Below, one piece after another: positions 6,660 through 16,912 of a stretch of DNA of 64,000 bases (position 1 is its first letter; each line of letters starts with the position of its first letter). The notes beneath the pieces are model-generated. The model was not told the origin of the DNA. It worked only from the letters and a program-made list of their open reading frames with translations, and ran no database searches. Both the position numbers and the translations under genes were made by a program. The DNA lies in NCBI RefSeq assembly GCF_017254865.1, contig NZ_JAFKCV010000003.1, forward strand, positions 62,001-126,000, in the 5' to 3' direction. This DNA is from Bowmanella dokdonensis. Lineage in GTDB: Bacteria; Pseudomonadota; Gammaproteobacteria; Enterobacterales; Alteromonadaceae.

Positions 6660-8249
6660 GTGGCAAGTAAAGCGTATTTAGAACAACTGAACAAGCGACG
6701 CACCTTCGCGATTATTTCTCACCCAGATGCCGGTAAAACTACGATTACCGAGAAAGTCTTGCTGTTCGGTAACGCCTTGCAAAAAGCGGGCACCGTTAAG
6801 GGCCGGGGCTCCAACCAGCATGCCAAATCCGACTGGATGGAGATGGAGAAGGAGCGGGGGATCTCGGTGACCACTTCAGTCATGCAGTTCCCTTATTCCA
6901 ACGCGCTGGTCAATCTTCTGGATACCCCCGGACACGAGGATTTTTCCGAAGACACGTACCGTACCCTGACCGCAGTGGATGCCTGTCTGATGGTCATCGA
7001 TGCCGCCAAGGGGGTCGAGGACAGAACCCGCAAGCTGATGGAAGTGACCCGTCTGCGCGATACCCCCATCCTGACCTTTATGAATAAGCTGGATCGGGAT
7101 ATCCGTGATCCCATGGAACTGCTGGATGAAGTGGAGACCGAGCTGAATATTGCCTGTGCGCCCATTACCTGGCCAATCGGCTGCGGAAAGGAATTTAAAG
7201 GCGTGTACCATATTCAGCGGGATGAGACGATTCTGTACCGTTCGGGAATGGGCCATACCATCCAGGAGAAGCGCGTTATAAAAGGTTTGGATAATCCTGA
7301 GCTGGAAAAGGCCATTGGTGAAGGCTTGGCTGGGCAGCTTCGCGAGGAACTGGAACTGGTGATGGGGGCGTCCCATGAATTCGAGCAGGAAGCCTTTCTG
7401 GCCGGTCAACTGACCCCGGTGTTTTTCGGTACCGCGTTGGGTAACTTTGGCGTGGATCATATGCTGGACGGGCTGGTGGCCTGGGCACCCAGACCGCAGA
7501 ACCGGGAGACTGACGAGCGGGAAGTTAGCGCTGAAGAAGAGAAGTTTTCTGGCTTCGTGTTTAAGATCCAGGCCAATATGGATCCCAAGCATCGGGATCG
7601 CATTGCATTTTGCCGAATCGTTTCGGGTAAATATCAAAAGGGCATGAAGTTGTTTCAGACCCGGATTGGCAAGGATGTGCGCATCTCTGATGCCCTGACC
7701 TTTATGGCCGGCGACCGTGAAGCGGTGGAAGAAGCCTACGCGGGGGATATTATCGGCCTGCACAACCACGGCTCCATACAGATCGGTGACACCTTTACCG
7801 AGGGGGAGAAACTGAAGTTCAGCGGTATCCCCAACTTCGCCCCCGAGCTGTTCAAACGCATCCGCCTGCGGGATCCGATGAAACAGAAACAACTGCAGAA
7901 AGGTCTGATCCAACTGGCCGAGGAAGGGGCTGTACAGGTCTTCAGGCCCCTAGTTAATAACGATCTGATCGTTGGCGCTGTTGGCGTATTGCAGTTTGAT
8001 GTAGTGGTGGCCAGGCTCAAATCAGAATACAACGTCGATGCCATTTATGAACCGGTCAATGTTAGTACGGCACGCTGGGTTTACTGTGAGGATGGCAAAA
8101 AGCTGGATGAGTTCCGGCGCAAGGCTGAAGTCAACCTGGCACTGGATGGTGGAGATAACCTGACCTATATAGCCCCGACTATGGTTAACCTGTCACTGGC
8201 TCAGGAACGTCACCCGGATATCAGATTCCATAAGACCAGAGAGCACTAG
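6660..8249 (+). CDS. prfC: Peptide chain release factor 3
   Basis: RF3 is a translational GTPase that removes RF1/RF2 from the ribosome after peptide release. The GTPase motifs are intact: SHPDAGKTT (P-loop), [11 protein letters not shown] (G2), [10 protein letters not shown] (G3), NKLDRD (G4). Further along are the EF-Tu-like domain 2 ([17 protein letters not shown]) and the C-terminal domain. The GTG at 6660 gives 12 residues before [13 protein letters not shown], as in E. coli RF3, and has GAGAG just upstream. In-frame GTG 6624 and ATG 6633 would add 12 and 9 residues and lack a clear ribosome site; the start is therefore not certain. Protein length from 6660 is 529 residues, equal to the family norm. 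Confidence 0.95.
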   Translation: MASKAYLEQLNKRRTFAIISHPDAGKTTITEKVLLFGNALQKAGTVKGRGSNQHAKSDWMEMEKERGISVTTSVMQFPYSNALVNLLDTPGHEDFSEDTYRTLTAVDACLMVIDAAKGVEDRTRKLMEVTRLRDTPILTFMNKLDRDIRDPMELLDEVETELNIACAPITWPIGCGKEFKGVYHIQRDETILYRSGMGHTIQEKRVIKGLDNPELEKAIGEGLAGQLREELELVMGASHEFEQEAFLAGQLTPVFFGTALGNFGVDHMLDGLVAWAPRPQNRETDEREVSAEEEKFSGFVFKIQANMDPKHRDRIAFCRIVSGKYQKGMKLFQTRIGKDVRISDALTFMAGDREAVEEAYAGDIIGLHNHGSIQIGDTFTEGEKLKFSGIPNFAPELFKRIRLRDPMKQKQLQKGLIQLAEEGAVQVFRPLVNNDLIVGAVGVLQFDVVVARLKSEYNVDAIYEPVNVSTARWVYCEDGKKLDEFRRKAEVNLALDGGDNLTYIAPTMVNLSLAQERHPDIRFHKTREH

Positions 8250-8372
8250 TATTTATAAGCACAGTGTCACAGAGGACACAGAGAAGTCTGTCTATCAGCC
8301 TGCACGCCGAGAAGCGCTTACTTGCTCCGGATCTACTCTGGCCTCAGTGGTAAATAATGAGTTAAACAGACA

Positions 8373-10109
8373 ATGACAATCTACGAATTACTGCTGGATA
8401 AGTTCAAGCAAGCCCTGGACAAAATTGGTGCACCGGCTGACACGCCTACGCCCCTGACCCAAAGCACCCGTGCCGAATTTGGTGATTATCAGTTCAACGG
8501 CGCCATGGCGCTTGCCAAGGCTATGCGGCAAAAACCACGGGATATCGCCGAACAATTGGTGCAGGCGGTGGAGCTTGAGGGCATCGCTGAAAAGCTGGAG
8601 GTGGCAGGTCCCGGCTTTATCAATATTCACCTTAATAGCCAATGGCTGGCACAGCGGTTGAGCGATGCTGCTGACGATGGTCGTCTGGGCATTGAACCCG
8701 AATCGCCGCAGGTGGTGGTGGTGGATTATTCTTCCCCCAACCTGGCCAAGGAGATGCACGTCGGTCACCTGCGCTCCACCATTATCGGTGATGCGGTGGT
8801 CAGGGCGTTGGAGTTTATGGGGCATAAGGTGATTCGCCAGAACCATATGGGCGACTGGGGCACCCAATTCGGCATGTTGCTGGCTCACTTAAGCGACAAA
8901 CTGGCCGAGAATGAGCTTGCCGAGACCGCTTTGTCCGATCTGGAAGATTTTTACCGTGAAGCCAAGGTGCGTTTTGATAATGAAGATGGCTTTGCCGACC
9001 GGGCCCGTGAGTATGTGGTCAGGCTGCAGAGCGGCGATGCCCAGTGCGCCAGGCTCTGGCAGCAGTTTATCGAGGTATCCATCTCTCACAGTGAAGAGGT
9101 GTACCAGAAGCTCAATGTTACCCTGGGTCGCGAAGATATTATGGGTGAAAGTGCCTATAACCCGGAACTTGCCAATGTGGTGGCCGAGCTGAAGGAGAAA
9201 GGCATTGCGGTGGAAGATCAGGGCGCCCAGGTCGTGTTCTTACAGGAGCTGGCTGACAAGGAAGGCAACCCGGCCGTGTATATCATCCAGAAATCCGGTG
9301 GTGGTTACCTGTATTCCACCACGGATCTGGCGGCCATGCGCTATCGCTCATTCAAACTGGATGCCGATCGTATCCTGATTTTCACCGATGCCCGTCAGGC
9401 CCTGCATTTTAAGCAGACCGAAATAGTCGGTCGCAAGGCCGGGCTGATTCGACAGCAGACCAGCTATGAACACTGTCCCTTTGGCATGATGCTGGGCAGC
9501 GACGGTAAACCCTTTAAGACCCGAACAGGCGGTACGGTGAAGCTTGCCGATTTGCTGGATGAGGCAGTGCAAAGGGCCCGTCAGTTGATTGCCGCACGCA
9601 GTAATGATCTGACTGCCCAAGAGCGGGAAGAGGTTGCCAAAAAGGTGGGGATTGGCTCAGTCAAATATGCCGATCTGAGTAAAAACCGTACCACCGACTA
9701 TATCTTCAACTGGGACAGTATGCTGAGCTTTGAGGGCAATACCGCCCCCTATCTGCAATATGCCTATACCCGGGTCCAGAGCATCTTCCGTAAGGCTGGT
9801 GTCAGTGCAGACAATCTGGATACTCAGCTCTGCCTGCAGGCCAGTCAGGAGCGTGCCCTGGGTCTGAAACTGGCACAGTTTGCCGAGGCTATCAAACAAG
9901 TGGAGAAAGACGCCACACCCAATGTGCTCTGTACCTATCTGTATGAACTGGCCAGTTTGTTTATGGGCTTTTATGAAGCCTGCCCGATACTTAAAGACGG
10001 CGTTGCAGAGGAGGAGAGGAACAGCCGTTTACGTCTGGCTCATCTGACTGCCAGAACCCTGCAGACGGGGCTGGATCTATTGGGTATTGAAACCATGGAA
10101 AAGATGTAA
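8373..10109 (+). CDS. argS: Arginyl-tRNA synthetase
   Basis: This 578-residue class I synthetase charges tRNA-Arg. The N-terminal Add-1 domain is visible at residues 1-90 ([17 protein letters not shown]). The HIGH motif is HVGHLRS within [21 protein letters not shown]. The KMSKS equivalent is FKTRTGG, as is common in ArgRS. The C-terminal DALR anticodon-binding domain follows ([20 protein letters not shown]). The ATG at 8373 follows GAGTTAAACAGACA; no strong Shine-Dalgarno is seen. The 120 bp between prfC and argS show no gene. A bidirectional terminator follows. Confidence 0.97.
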   Translation: MTIYELLLDKFKQALDKIGAPADTPTPLTQSTRAEFGDYQFNGAMALAKAMRQKPRDIAEQLVQAVELEGIAEKLEVAGPGFINIHLNSQWLAQRLSDAADDGRLGIEPESPQVVVVDYSSPNLAKEMHVGHLRSTIIGDAVVRALEFMGHKVIRQNHMGDWGTQFGMLLAHLSDKLAENELAETALSDLEDFYREAKVRFDNEDGFADRAREYVVRLQSGDAQCARLWQQFIEVSISHSEEVYQKLNVTLGREDIMGESAYNPELANVVAELKEKGIAVEDQGAQVVFLQELADKEGNPAVYIIQKSGGGYLYSTTDLAAMRYRSFKLDADRILIFTDARQALHFKQTEIVGRKAGLIRQQTSYEHCPFGMMLGSDGKPFKTRTGGTVKLADLLDEAVQRARQLIAARSNDLTAQEREEVAKKVGIGSVKYADLSKNRTTDYIFNWDSMLSFEGNTAPYLQYAYTRVQSIFRKAGVSADNLDTQLCLQASQERALGLKLAQFAEAIKQVEKDATPNVLCTYLYELASLFMGFYEACPILKDGVAEEERNSRLRLAHLTARTLQTGLDLLGIETMEKM

Positions 10110-10124
10110 TTTCTAATGGGCGAG

Positions 10125-10160
10125 AAAAGCCAAAAGGGTCGTCAGGACCTTTTGGCTTTT
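10125..10160. terminator. Bidirectional terminator between argS and manB
   Basis: AAAAGCCAAAAGG pairs with CCTTTTGGCTTTT around the centre GTCGTCAGGA. The stem has A-runs on the left and T-runs on the right, so it can end both the argS transcript (+) and the converging manC-manB transcript (-). Confidence 0.85.
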
Positions 10161-10167
10161 GTCCTCA

Positions 10168-11613
10168 CTAACTGCGAATCAGTGCGAGTAATTCAGCCGT
10201 CTTTTCTTCCATCAGGGCAATATTGCCGCGGGATTCCACGTTCAGCCGGATGACCGGTTCGGTATTGGACTTACGCAGGTTAAAACGCCAGTCATCAAAC
10301 TCCAGACCCACACCATCTGTCCTGTCAACCCGTCTCGCCTGGGGCTCATAGCGGGCCAGGATTTTATCCAGTGTGGCATCGGCATCCCCGACTTTGCTGT
10401 TGATTTCACCTGAGGACGGGAAGGCGCGGATGCGCTCAGCAACCAACTGTGACAAGCTCTTGCCGGCGGTGCAGAGCAATTCGGCTACCAGCAGCCAGGG
10501 GATCATCCCAGAGTCACAATAGGCAAAATCGCGGAAGTAATGATGGGCGCTCATCTCGCCGCCGTACACGGCATCTTCCTGCCGCATACGCTCCTTGATA
10601 AAGGCATGGCCGGTTTTGCTCATCACCGGTCTGCCGCCCGCGTGCCTGATGATATCTTCGGTATTCCAGTAGACCCGGGGATCAAAAATAATGGCCGCAC
10701 CGGGATCTTTCGCCAGAAAAGCCTGGGCCAGCAAGCCAACAATATAATAGCCCTCCACGAACTGGCCTTTTTCGTCAAACAGGAAACAGCGGTCAAAGTC
10801 TCCGTCCCAGGCAATGCCCATATCCGCGTTATGAGCCAGTACCGCATCGGTGGTCTGATGCCGGCACTCAGGTAACAAAGGATTTGGAATACCGTTGGGG
10901 AAGGTACCGTCTTCCTGATGGTTGATCTTGATAAACTGGATGGGGACGTGCTGCTTTTGCAGGACTGCCTCTATCGCATCCAAGGCGTGACCGGCAGCAC
11001 CGTTGCCTGCGTTGACGACCAATCTCAGCGGTTTGAAGTGCTGCAGATCAACATATCGCAGAATATGCTGGGTAAAGGCCTGCAGATTGGACTGGCGCCG
11101 ATAGTGGCCGCTGGCCTCCAGGTTATGCTGTTCAACCCTGGGGTGGCCCTGCAGAAAGCTCGCTTCGCTGAGGGATTGGCCATAGACACTTAAGGCAAGT
11201 TCTACGTCTTCCTGCAAGTAGGATTCGGCAAGTGCTTGAATATCGAATAAACCGGTATCACCGCTGATGGGACGGGATTGCTGGCGAACCAGTTTCATGC
11301 CGTTGTAGTCGATGGGATTATGGCTGGCGGTTACCTGTATACCGCCGTCCATGTCCAGATGGCTGGTGGCAAAATAAATTTCTTCGGTGCCGGTCAGGCC
11401 CAAATCCAACACCTTGGCGCCGCCATCAATGAGTCCGGCGCTAAGGGCCAGCTTAAGGGGCTGTGAGGTCAGGCGCACATCGCCGCCTACCACTACGGTT
11501 TGAGCCTGCAGGTGCTCGGCAAAAGCCCGGCCAATGCGATAGGCAACGCTTTCATCGAGCTGGCTGCCCAGCTGGCCCCGGATGTCATAGGCTTTAAAAC
11601 AGCTTAGTTGCAT
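10168..11613 (-). CDS. manB: Phosphomannomutase
   Basis: This 481-residue alpha-D-phosphohexomutase interconverts mannose-6-P and mannose-1-P for GDP-mannose. It begins [13 protein letters not shown], has the catalytic serine loop [19 protein letters not shown], the metal loop [18 protein letters not shown], a sugar-binding [19 protein letters not shown], and a C-terminal phosphate-binding [25 protein letters not shown] is typical of the bacterial CpsG/ManB branch. It lies 15 bp downstream of manC, so the two form an operon that makes GDP-mannose for surface polysaccharide or LPS. No glycosyltransferase cluster is seen beside it. Confidence 0.93.
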   Translation of the reverse strand: MQLSCFKAYDIRGQLGSQLDESVAYRIGRAFAEHLQAQTVVVGGDVRLTSQPLKLALSAGLIDGGAKVLDLGLTGTEEIYFATSHLDMDGGIQVTASHNPIDYNGMKLVRQQSRPISGDTGLFDIQALAESYLQEDVELALSVYGQSLSEASFLQGHPRVEQHNLEASGHYRRQSNLQAFTQHILRYVDLQHFKPLRLVVNAGNGAAGHALDAIEAVLQKQHVPIQFIKINHQEDGTFPNGIPNPLLPECRHQTTDAVLAHNADMGIAWDGDFDRCFLFDEKGQFVEGYYIVGLLAQAFLAKDPGAAIIFDPRVYWNTEDIIRHAGGRPVMSKTGHAFIKERMRQEDAVYGGEMSAHHYFRDFAYCDSGMIPWLLVAELLCTAGKSLSQLVAERIRAFPSSGEINSKVGDADATLDKILARYEPQARRVDRTDGVGLEFDDWRFNLRKSNTEPVIRLNVESRGNIALMEEKTAELLALIRS

Positions 11614-11628
11614 GCAAGAACTTCCTGG

Positions 11629-13041
11629 TTACTTAGCTCGTCCGTAACGGTCGGAGAAGCGCACAATGTCGTCTTCGCCCACATAGGAGCCGGATTGCAC
11701 TTCGATGAGTTCCAGAATGATCTTACCCGGGTTCTCGAGGCTGTGCACCGTGCCGATGGGAATATAGGTGGACTCATTCTCGGTGAGCAGAAAGGTCTTA
11801 TCATCACAGGTGACCTTGGCGGTACCCGCCACCACAATCCAGTGTTCAGCCCGGTGGTGATGCATCTGGACAGAGAGTTTTTCACCGGGTTTAACCTTGA
11901 TGCGTTTCACCTGAAAGCGACTGCCCTGATCCAGCGAGTCATAACTTCCCCAGGGACGAAAGACTTCACGGTGGAACTCAAACTCCGGGCGTTTTTCGGC
12001 CTTGAGCTTGTCGACCACCTTTTTAATGTCCTGGACCTTGTCCTTGTGGGCGACCAATACCGCATCCTTGGTTTCCACCACCACTACATCATTCAGGCCT
12101 ACAACGCTGATGAGGCGCTGCTCTGCGTTGATATAGCTGTTATGTACGTTTTCCAGAATAGCATCGCCACGGATCACGTTGCCTTGTGCATTCTTTTTCT
12201 GTACTTCCCACAGGGACGACCAACTGCCTACATCGCTCCAGCCTGCATCCAGCGGTACTACTGCTGCCGCATCGGTTTTCTCCATTACCGCATAATCAAT
12301 GGAATCGGACGGACAGTCAGCAAAGGTTTCAGCGTCCACACGAACAAAGTCCAGATCCTGACTCTCTGTATCGATGGCCGCTTTGCATACCGAATAAATG
12401 TCCGGCGCATGCTTTTCCAGTTCCTGCAGGTAACGGCTGGCCTTAAACATAAACATGCCGCTGTTCCACAGGTAGTCACCGGATTTCACATAACGCTCTG
12501 CGGTAGGCAGGTCGGGTTTTTCGACGAATTCTGCCACCTGGCTGCCGTTTGACGAGCCGTTAATGGCGCCGCCCTGACGGATATAGCCGTAACCGGTATG
12601 GGCGCTGGTGGGCACTACCCCAAAGGTCACCAGTTTATCTTGTTGGGCCAGTTGTTCGGCATCTTTGATTGCCTGATGGAAAGCCTCCGGATTATCGATG
12701 ATGTGGTCTGCTGCCAGGACCAACAGGACAGGATCCTGGCCTTGCTTGGTGGCGTGCAAGGCCGCCAAAGCAATAGCTGGCGCCGTATTTCTGCCAACCG
12801 GTTCAAGCAGGATGCCGTCATGCTGTAAATGGGCCTGCAACAACTGTTCGGCCACGATAAAGCGATGGGCTTCGTTACATACAAAAATAGGCGCTTCAGT
12901 TTCCAGGCCATCCAATCGGGTCAGGGTGTCCTGCAGCATGCTCTGGTCACTGGTCAAAGAGAGGAATTGTTTGGGGAAAGCTGCCCGGGATTTCGGCCAT
13001 AGTCGGCTGCCGGTACCGCCGGCCATTACGATGGGTTTCAT
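11629..13041 (-). CDS. manC: Mannose-1-phosphate guanylyltransferase / mannose-6-phosphate isomerase
   Basis: This is a 470-residue bifunctional type II enzyme. The N-terminal nucleotidyltransferase shows [22 protein letters not shown] (signature GGxGxRLWPxSRxxxPKQFL) and [10 protein letters not shown]; the C-terminal cupin isomerase shows [33 protein letters not shown] and [15 protein letters not shown]. The frame also opens at 13077, but ATG 13041 gives MKPIVMAGG, the usual family start. It turns mannose-1-P into GDP-mannose and is the upstream partner of manB. Operon promoter would lie in 13042-13160. Confidence 0.93.
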   Translation of the reverse strand: MKPIVMAGGTGSRLWPKSRAAFPKQFLSLTSDQSMLQDTLTRLDGLETEAPIFVCNEAHRFIVAEQLLQAHLQHDGILLEPVGRNTAPAIALAALHATKQGQDPVLLVLAADHIIDNPEAFHQAIKDAEQLAQQDKLVTFGVVPTSAHTGYGYIRQGGAINGSSNGSQVAEFVEKPDLPTAERYVKSGDYLWNSGMFMFKASRYLQELEKHAPDIYSVCKAAIDTESQDLDFVRVDAETFADCPSDSIDYAVMEKTDAAAVVPLDAGWSDVGSWSSLWEVQKKNAQGNVIRGDAILENVHNSYINAEQRLISVVGLNDVVVVETKDAVLVAHKDKVQDIKKVVDKLKAEKRPEFEFHREVFRPWGSYDSLDQGSRFQVKRIKVKPGEKLSVQMHHHRAEHWIVVAGTAKVTCDDKTFLLTENESTYIPIGTVHSLENPGKIILELIEVQSGSYVGEDDIVRFSDRYGRAK

Positions 13042-13160
13042 ATTATTATCTTCCGAGTTGACGCATGCCGCTAGCATACCATCCCATTATGCGGACGGGT
13101 ATTGGCTAATTGCCAGTAGCAGGAATAGACGCGGCACCTCCTTGTGCCGGAATACCGGGG

Positions 13161-13472
13161 CTACTTGATGCGAATCTGCCCCTGCAGGTTCTTCAGCGTT
13201 TGCGCGCCGATGCCCTGTACTTTGGTCAGGTCATCCACCGACTTAAATTCGCCGTTGGCGTTGCGGTACTGCACGATGGCCTCTGCTTTGTGCTTGCCGA
13301 TGCCGGGCAACTTGGTCAGTTCCTCGGCCGAAGCGGTATTGATATTGATGCTGCTGACCATGGCTACCGCCATGTCGGTTTTTTCCTTCCCGCTGTCCTT
13401 ATCTATTGCCAGAGCCTGTAACGGCATTCCCAGGCTCACTAACAACGCGACAATAAAGCTTATTTTCTTCAT
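13161..13472 (-). CDS. comEA: ComEA-like helix-hairpin-helix protein
   Basis: This 103-residue secreted protein has a signal peptide ([22 protein letters not shown]) and a tandem helix-hairpin-helix domain: [29 protein letters not shown] and then [21 protein letters not shown]. ComEA-family proteins bind double-stranded DNA in the periplasm during natural transformation; many proteobacteria carry this short form without the membrane anchor. ATG 13472 is preceded by AGGGAG, which decides against the longer frame to 13583. No other competence genes are nearby, so the role in DNA uptake is inferred from the family only. Confidence 0.82.
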   Translation of the reverse strand: MKKISFIVALLVSLGMPLQALAIDKDSGKEKTDMAVAMVSSININTASAEELTKLPGIGKHKAEAIVQYRNANGEFKSVDDLTKVQGIGAQTLKNLQGQIRIK

Positions 13473-13581
13473 AGCTTGACTCCCTTTGTCCTTGTCATGA
13501 CGCTGAGCATCGCCAAAAAGTGTAGTCAAAATTGGTGAAATAGTGCGGATTTTCCGATAGAAAGATTGCCGTAACAGAAAC

Positions 13582-13606
13582 AAAAAAGGCCGGTCAGCAC
13601 CGGCCT
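13582..13606 (-). terminator. Terminator of the isocitrate dehydrogenase gene
   Basis: On the minus strand AGGCCGGTGCTGACCGGCCT is followed by a run of T (AAAAAA on the plus strand at 13583-13588). It lies 23 bp past the stop of the dehydrogenase gene. Confidence 0.85.
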
Positions 13607-13628
13607 TGTCATCCTGCTACTGCAGGAG

Positions 13629-14636
13629 TCAGAGTCGTTCCAACACTGCCTGGGTAAAATCCGTAGTGCCATGGGTGCCACCCAAGTCGCGAGTGGTGCG
13701 GTCACCTGACTCAATAACCTCCTTGATGGCACGGCGGATTTTTTCTGCCTTGTCCGGGTGACCGAGGTAATCCAGCATCTGGATAGAGGCCAGGATCACC
13801 GAGGTGGGATTTGCCAGGTTTTTCCCGGCGATGTCAGGAGCAGAGCCATGTACGGCTTCGAAAATAGCACAGTCTTTGCCTATGTTTGCCCCCGGCGCCA
13901 TTCCCAGCCCGCCGACCAGGCCGGCACAGAGATCGGAGATAATATCGCCAAACAGGTTGGTGGTCACTATCACGTCAAATTGATGGGGATTCATGACCAA
14001 CTGCATGCAGGTGTTGTCGACGATCATTTCAGTGCTTTCAATCTGCGGATAACGCTGGGCCACTTCCCGGGCCACTTTCAGGAACAAGCCGGAAGTGGAC
14101 TTGAGGATATTGGCTTTGTGCACCGCCGTTATTTTCTTACGCCCTTCGCGAACCGCCAATTCATAGGCAAAAGTGACAATACGCTCGGCTCCTTCCCGTG
14201 TGATCCTGCTCATGGCTTCTGCTTCGTTGCCATCGGCCGACACGACCTGGCCCAGTCCCGAATACATGCCTTCGGTATTCTCACGGATGGTGATGATGTC
14301 GATATCCTCATACCTGGCCTTCGTGCCTTTGAATGACAGCACCGGGCGGACGTTGGCGTATAGCTGAAACTTTTTGCGCAGGCTGACGTTGATGGAAGTG
14401 AAACCTTCTCCGACCGGCGTAGTGAGGGGGCCCTTCAGGGTAACCTTGTTGCTGGCTATCAGATCCAATGTTTCCTGCGGCAGCAACTCGCCATGCTTTT
14501 CCAGTGCAACCAGGCCTGCATCGGCATAATCATAGGCAAAATCACATCCGGCTTTATCCAGGATCTGAATGGCGGCGTCGACGATGTCCGGGCCGATGCC
14601 GTCACCGCGAATAACAGTAATGCGCTGTTGAGTCAT
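13629..14636 (-). CDS. Isocitrate dehydrogenase, NAD-type (short IDH/IMDH family)
   Basis: This 335-residue protein belongs to the isocitrate/isopropylmalate dehydrogenase family. Motifs: ITVIRGDGIGPDIVDAA at the N-terminus, ANVRPVLSFKGT, the phosphate/substrate loop IRENTEGMYSGLGQ, the catalytic Lys in AVHKANILKSTSG, the Asp cluster DVIVTTNLFGDIISDL, and EAVHGSAPDIAGKNLANP. The ENTEGMYSG loop with SGLGQ fits NAD-dependent isocitrate dehydrogenases of marine gammaproteobacteria better than LeuB. It would feed the TCA cycle. It is a single-gene unit with its own promoter-like element and terminator. Confidence 0.85.
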   Translation of the reverse strand: MTQQRITVIRGDGIGPDIVDAAIQILDKAGCDFAYDYADAGLVALEKHGELLPQETLDLIASNKVTLKGPLTTPVGEGFTSINVSLRKKFQLYANVRPVLSFKGTKARYEDIDIITIRENTEGMYSGLGQVVSADGNEAEAMSRITREGAERIVTFAYELAVREGRKKITAVHKANILKSTSGLFLKVAREVAQRYPQIESTEMIVDNTCMQLVMNPHQFDVIVTTNLFGDIISDLCAGLVGGLGMAPGANIGKDCAIFEAVHGSAPDIAGKNLANPTSVILASIQMLDYLGHPDKAEKIRRAIKEVIESGDRTTRDLGGTHGTTDFTQAVLERL

Positions 14637-14707
14637 GAAAAGTTCCTATGTCTGTCGTCAGGCTATTGGTGTCAGCCCGCTGAAAAGCAGGCTGTTTCTG
14701 GGCGCGT

Positions 14708-14716
14708 TTTATAGCA
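14708..14716 (-). promoter_or_regulatory. Extended -10 promoter for the isocitrate dehydrogenase gene
   Basis: On the minus strand TGCTATAAA is an extended -10 element followed by the GC-rich discriminator ACGCGCCC. It lies about 70 nt before the start codon. The -35 region is not distinct. Confidence 0.4.
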
Positions 14717-14766
14717 TTAAACTGGTCTGATTTCCATTGCCGGTCAGTTGAAAGACCGTGGTCTGG

Positions 14767-16440
14767 CTACCGGGGACAATAACAGCGGGATTGTTCCACA
14801 GCCGTGATTCTGGCTTGTCTGACGTCCTCCCGGGTCAGTGTCAGCAGTTGCAAGGCCTGATGCTGATACTCAGAATCAGGTTGGCCGGGCTCTGTACTGA
14901 AATAGATCTGACGGGTATGAATCAGCGCCAGGCCCAACAGACAGGCCATTTGCTGAACGCCTGCCTTGCTCCGTATCTGCTCAGGCAAGCTGTTATGGCA
15001 GCGCAGCGCTTCAATCAAGGAAGGCGGTTGTTGCCATGCCTGCGCCAGCTTAACCCCATGTGACTGCAACTGATCCGAGGCATCCAAGATAAGCAGATGG
15101 TTGATATTATAAGATTGTGGGCCTTGGCCGGGCAGGCGCAACCTGGCCTTGAGCTTTTTGTGGGTAAACAGACCGGAGCAGGCAAAGTAGCCAAGCGTCA
15201 TCACGGCTTCCGGCTGGAACTTGCCCTGTCGGGCAGCCAGGGCATCCAGCAAAGTAACCAGTAACCTGGTTATCTGCAGAAGTGCTTCCTGCAAGGGAAA
15301 ATAGTGCTGATTGAGCCGGTTCAGTAATGCCTGTTGAATCAACAAGTGACTGGTGCGTTCACACCCCTGATACAACAAAGCGTGTTTGACCTCCTGCAGC
15401 CTCAGATTCATCCTCGAACGCTGACTGGCAGATTCTTTTAACTGCCTGGCTAAAAAGCCTTCGGCAGTAATATGCTCGGCAATAAGCTCAACTTCCGGCA
15501 GTGGGTTGGCCAACATTTCCTGAATCACCAATAGCTTGGCAGGCGGCTGGCTGATGGGATAAGCGCTTGCAGGCCGGTAAGGTGAGACTACCAGTTCATC
15601 CAGCCTGGTCTGCCAGTGTGAGTCCCACAATGAACTTACTTGCTGCGGATCCGGCCAGGTAGAAGGGGGGCGGACAGTCAGCACCGATGAGGTTTCTATC
15701 AGCTCCAGATGGGGGGTTGCCATGTCGCCGGATAAGCGGCGACAGAGCAAGCCGTCGCGACAGACTGATAACACCAATGCCTGGCATTGAGCCGTTTGCA
15801 GCACAGTCCCTGCAGGAAGAATACCTGGGTAAGCTGCAAGCGCATCAAGCAGTGGGTAAAAGCTGGCTGGCAGTATTCTGCCCAGGGTTATCAACCGGTC
15901 TGACCAACGTTTTTGCTGTTCGTTTCCCTTCTGTGCAAGTAAGGCCGCCAGCAGCATCAGCCGCTGGGCAGCATTGAGCCTTAGCAAAGCCTTGCCTGCC
16001 AGGGCCTTGCCAATGACAGGCAATAACCTGGATGTGGGGATCAGAACGGCCAGCCAGAGTCCCTGCTGAGATTGGGATAGACGCCGCCTGAAATTTGTCT
16101 GGGATCGTCCGTCTTGCGGCAGCATCGCCACAGATAAGGCGCAACACAGCATCGGCAGGGTTGCAGTGTCATTCCATTTCTGTTGCTGGCAGAGCAGCAG
16201 CGTCATCGCAAGCATGTTCAGACCTTGGCCCTCCTGCTCCTCGTAGCCCTGATAGCGGAAGAAGCATTGGGCCTGGAAAAGATCGGCCTGCTGCCTGCTC
16301 AACTGGATTGCCGCCTGACTGACCCGATAGCAATCTGCCAACAGATCCTCTTTGGCCTGAGGCTGTTTGAAATCCCTGGCCAAATCCCGCAGCTGTGAGA
16401 GCAGACTGACCAGGGGAGGAGGGTTATCCTTGTGCGTCAC
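14767..16440 (-). CDS. HDOD-like regulatory protein
   Basis: This 557-residue soluble protein has no signal peptide. Residues about 300-420 resemble an HDOD output domain: LLVIQEMLANPLPEVELIAEHITAEGFLARQLKESASQRSRMNLRLQEVKHALLYQGCERTSHLLIQQALL. This matches the DPxxSxxxLAxxIxxDPxLxxxLL...AIxxLG pattern, although the catalytic HD residues are absent, as expected for HDOD. HDOD domains occur in signalling proteins linked to c-di-GMP and motility. The N-terminal half (long helices, many Leu/Gln) and the C-terminal segment were not recognised. It directly precedes, reading on the minus strand, nothing close, and follows the DUF3192 gene with no gap, so the two are probably co-transcribed. Confidence 0.5.
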   Translation of the reverse strand: MTHKDNPPPLVSLLSQLRDLARDFKQPQAKEDLLADCYRVSQAAIQLSRQQADLFQAQCFFRYQGYEEQEGQGLNMLAMTLLLCQQQKWNDTATLPMLCCALSVAMLPQDGRSQTNFRRRLSQSQQGLWLAVLIPTSRLLPVIGKALAGKALLRLNAAQRLMLLAALLAQKGNEQQKRWSDRLITLGRILPASFYPLLDALAAYPGILPAGTVLQTAQCQALVLSVCRDGLLCRRLSGDMATPHLELIETSSVLTVRPPSTWPDPQQVSSLWDSHWQTRLDELVVSPYRPASAYPISQPPAKLLVIQEMLANPLPEVELIAEHITAEGFLARQLKESASQRSRMNLRLQEVKHALLYQGCERTSHLLIQQALLNRLNQHYFPLQEALLQITRLLVTLLDALAARQGKFQPEAVMTLGYFACSGLFTHKKLKARLRLPGQGPQSYNINHLLILDASDQLQSHGVKLAQAWQQPPSLIEALRCHNSLPEQIRSKAGVQQMACLLGLALIHTRQIYFSTEPGQPDSEYQHQALQLLTLTREDVRQARITAVEQSRCYCPR

Positions 16441-16815
16441 TTACCAGTCTAGATATTTTTGATAGGCACCTTCGCCCCAGGAGATGAGCTGGTCGTTTCT
16501 GAATAGCAAAGGTGTACATTCATTCATGGTGGTAATGCCGTCTGACTCCATATGTTGTGTACGATAGAACATCACTTGCAGACTGTCCTGCTCCACACGC
16601 TTGGCTTCACTGATATCCGGGGACCCCAGTAATTCCATGACCTGCTGCTTGCTGGTACCCAATTCCAGCTTGCCCACCTGTACCTTGTTGTATTGTTCCC
16701 GGTCTTTCCAGTCCATAGAGGCCGGATCATCCGGATAGAACAACAACACCAGGGCGGCAAACAGTAAATAGATGGCTAGCCCCAGGCCCACCCGTCTGAC
16801 AATTTTCTTATCCAT
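16441..16815 (-). CDS. DUF3192 family membrane-anchored protein
   Basis: This 124-residue protein has one N-terminal transmembrane segment or uncleaved signal (residues about 8-27, VGLGLAIYLLFAALVLLFY) and a periplasmic domain: LELGTSKQQVMELLGSPDISEAKRVEQDSLQVMFYRTQHMESDGITTMNECTPLLFRNDQLISWGEGAY. This is DUF3192, which resembles the SmpA/BamE fold (xGxxxxxVxxxLGxPD). The function is not established. The stop abuts the start of the HDOD-like gene with no spacer. A second, lipoprotein-type DUF3192 gene lies at 22187-22555 and shares the FYRT...DGxTTxxECTPLxFR core. Confidence 0.82.
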   Translation of the reverse strand: MDKKIVRRVGLGLAIYLLFAALVLLFYPDDPASMDWKDREQYNKVQVGKLELGTSKQQVMELLGSPDISEAKRVEQDSLQVMFYRTQHMESDGITTMNECTPLLFRNDQLISWGEGAYQKYLDW

Positions 16816-16912
16816 AAAACACTGACTGGCTGATTACTTAGTTGAACAAGAGTCTACACCACTGGCGGCCTCAGGGAAGGAAAGTAAACGCCTGAGGCCG
16901 CCGGTTGGGCGA

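Noticed and set aside
6876-7913. A 345-codon minus-strand frame over prfC
   Set aside because: prfC has all its GTPase motifs on the plus strand; the antisense frame has no recognisable domain.
11608-12552. A 314-codon plus-strand frame over manC
   Set aside because: manC on the minus strand carries complete catalytic motifs; the plus-strand frame is its shadow.
13132-13149. CGGCAC/GTGCCG hairpin after the comEA-like gene
   Set aside because: It lacks a T-run on the minus strand and is short; not enough to call a terminator.
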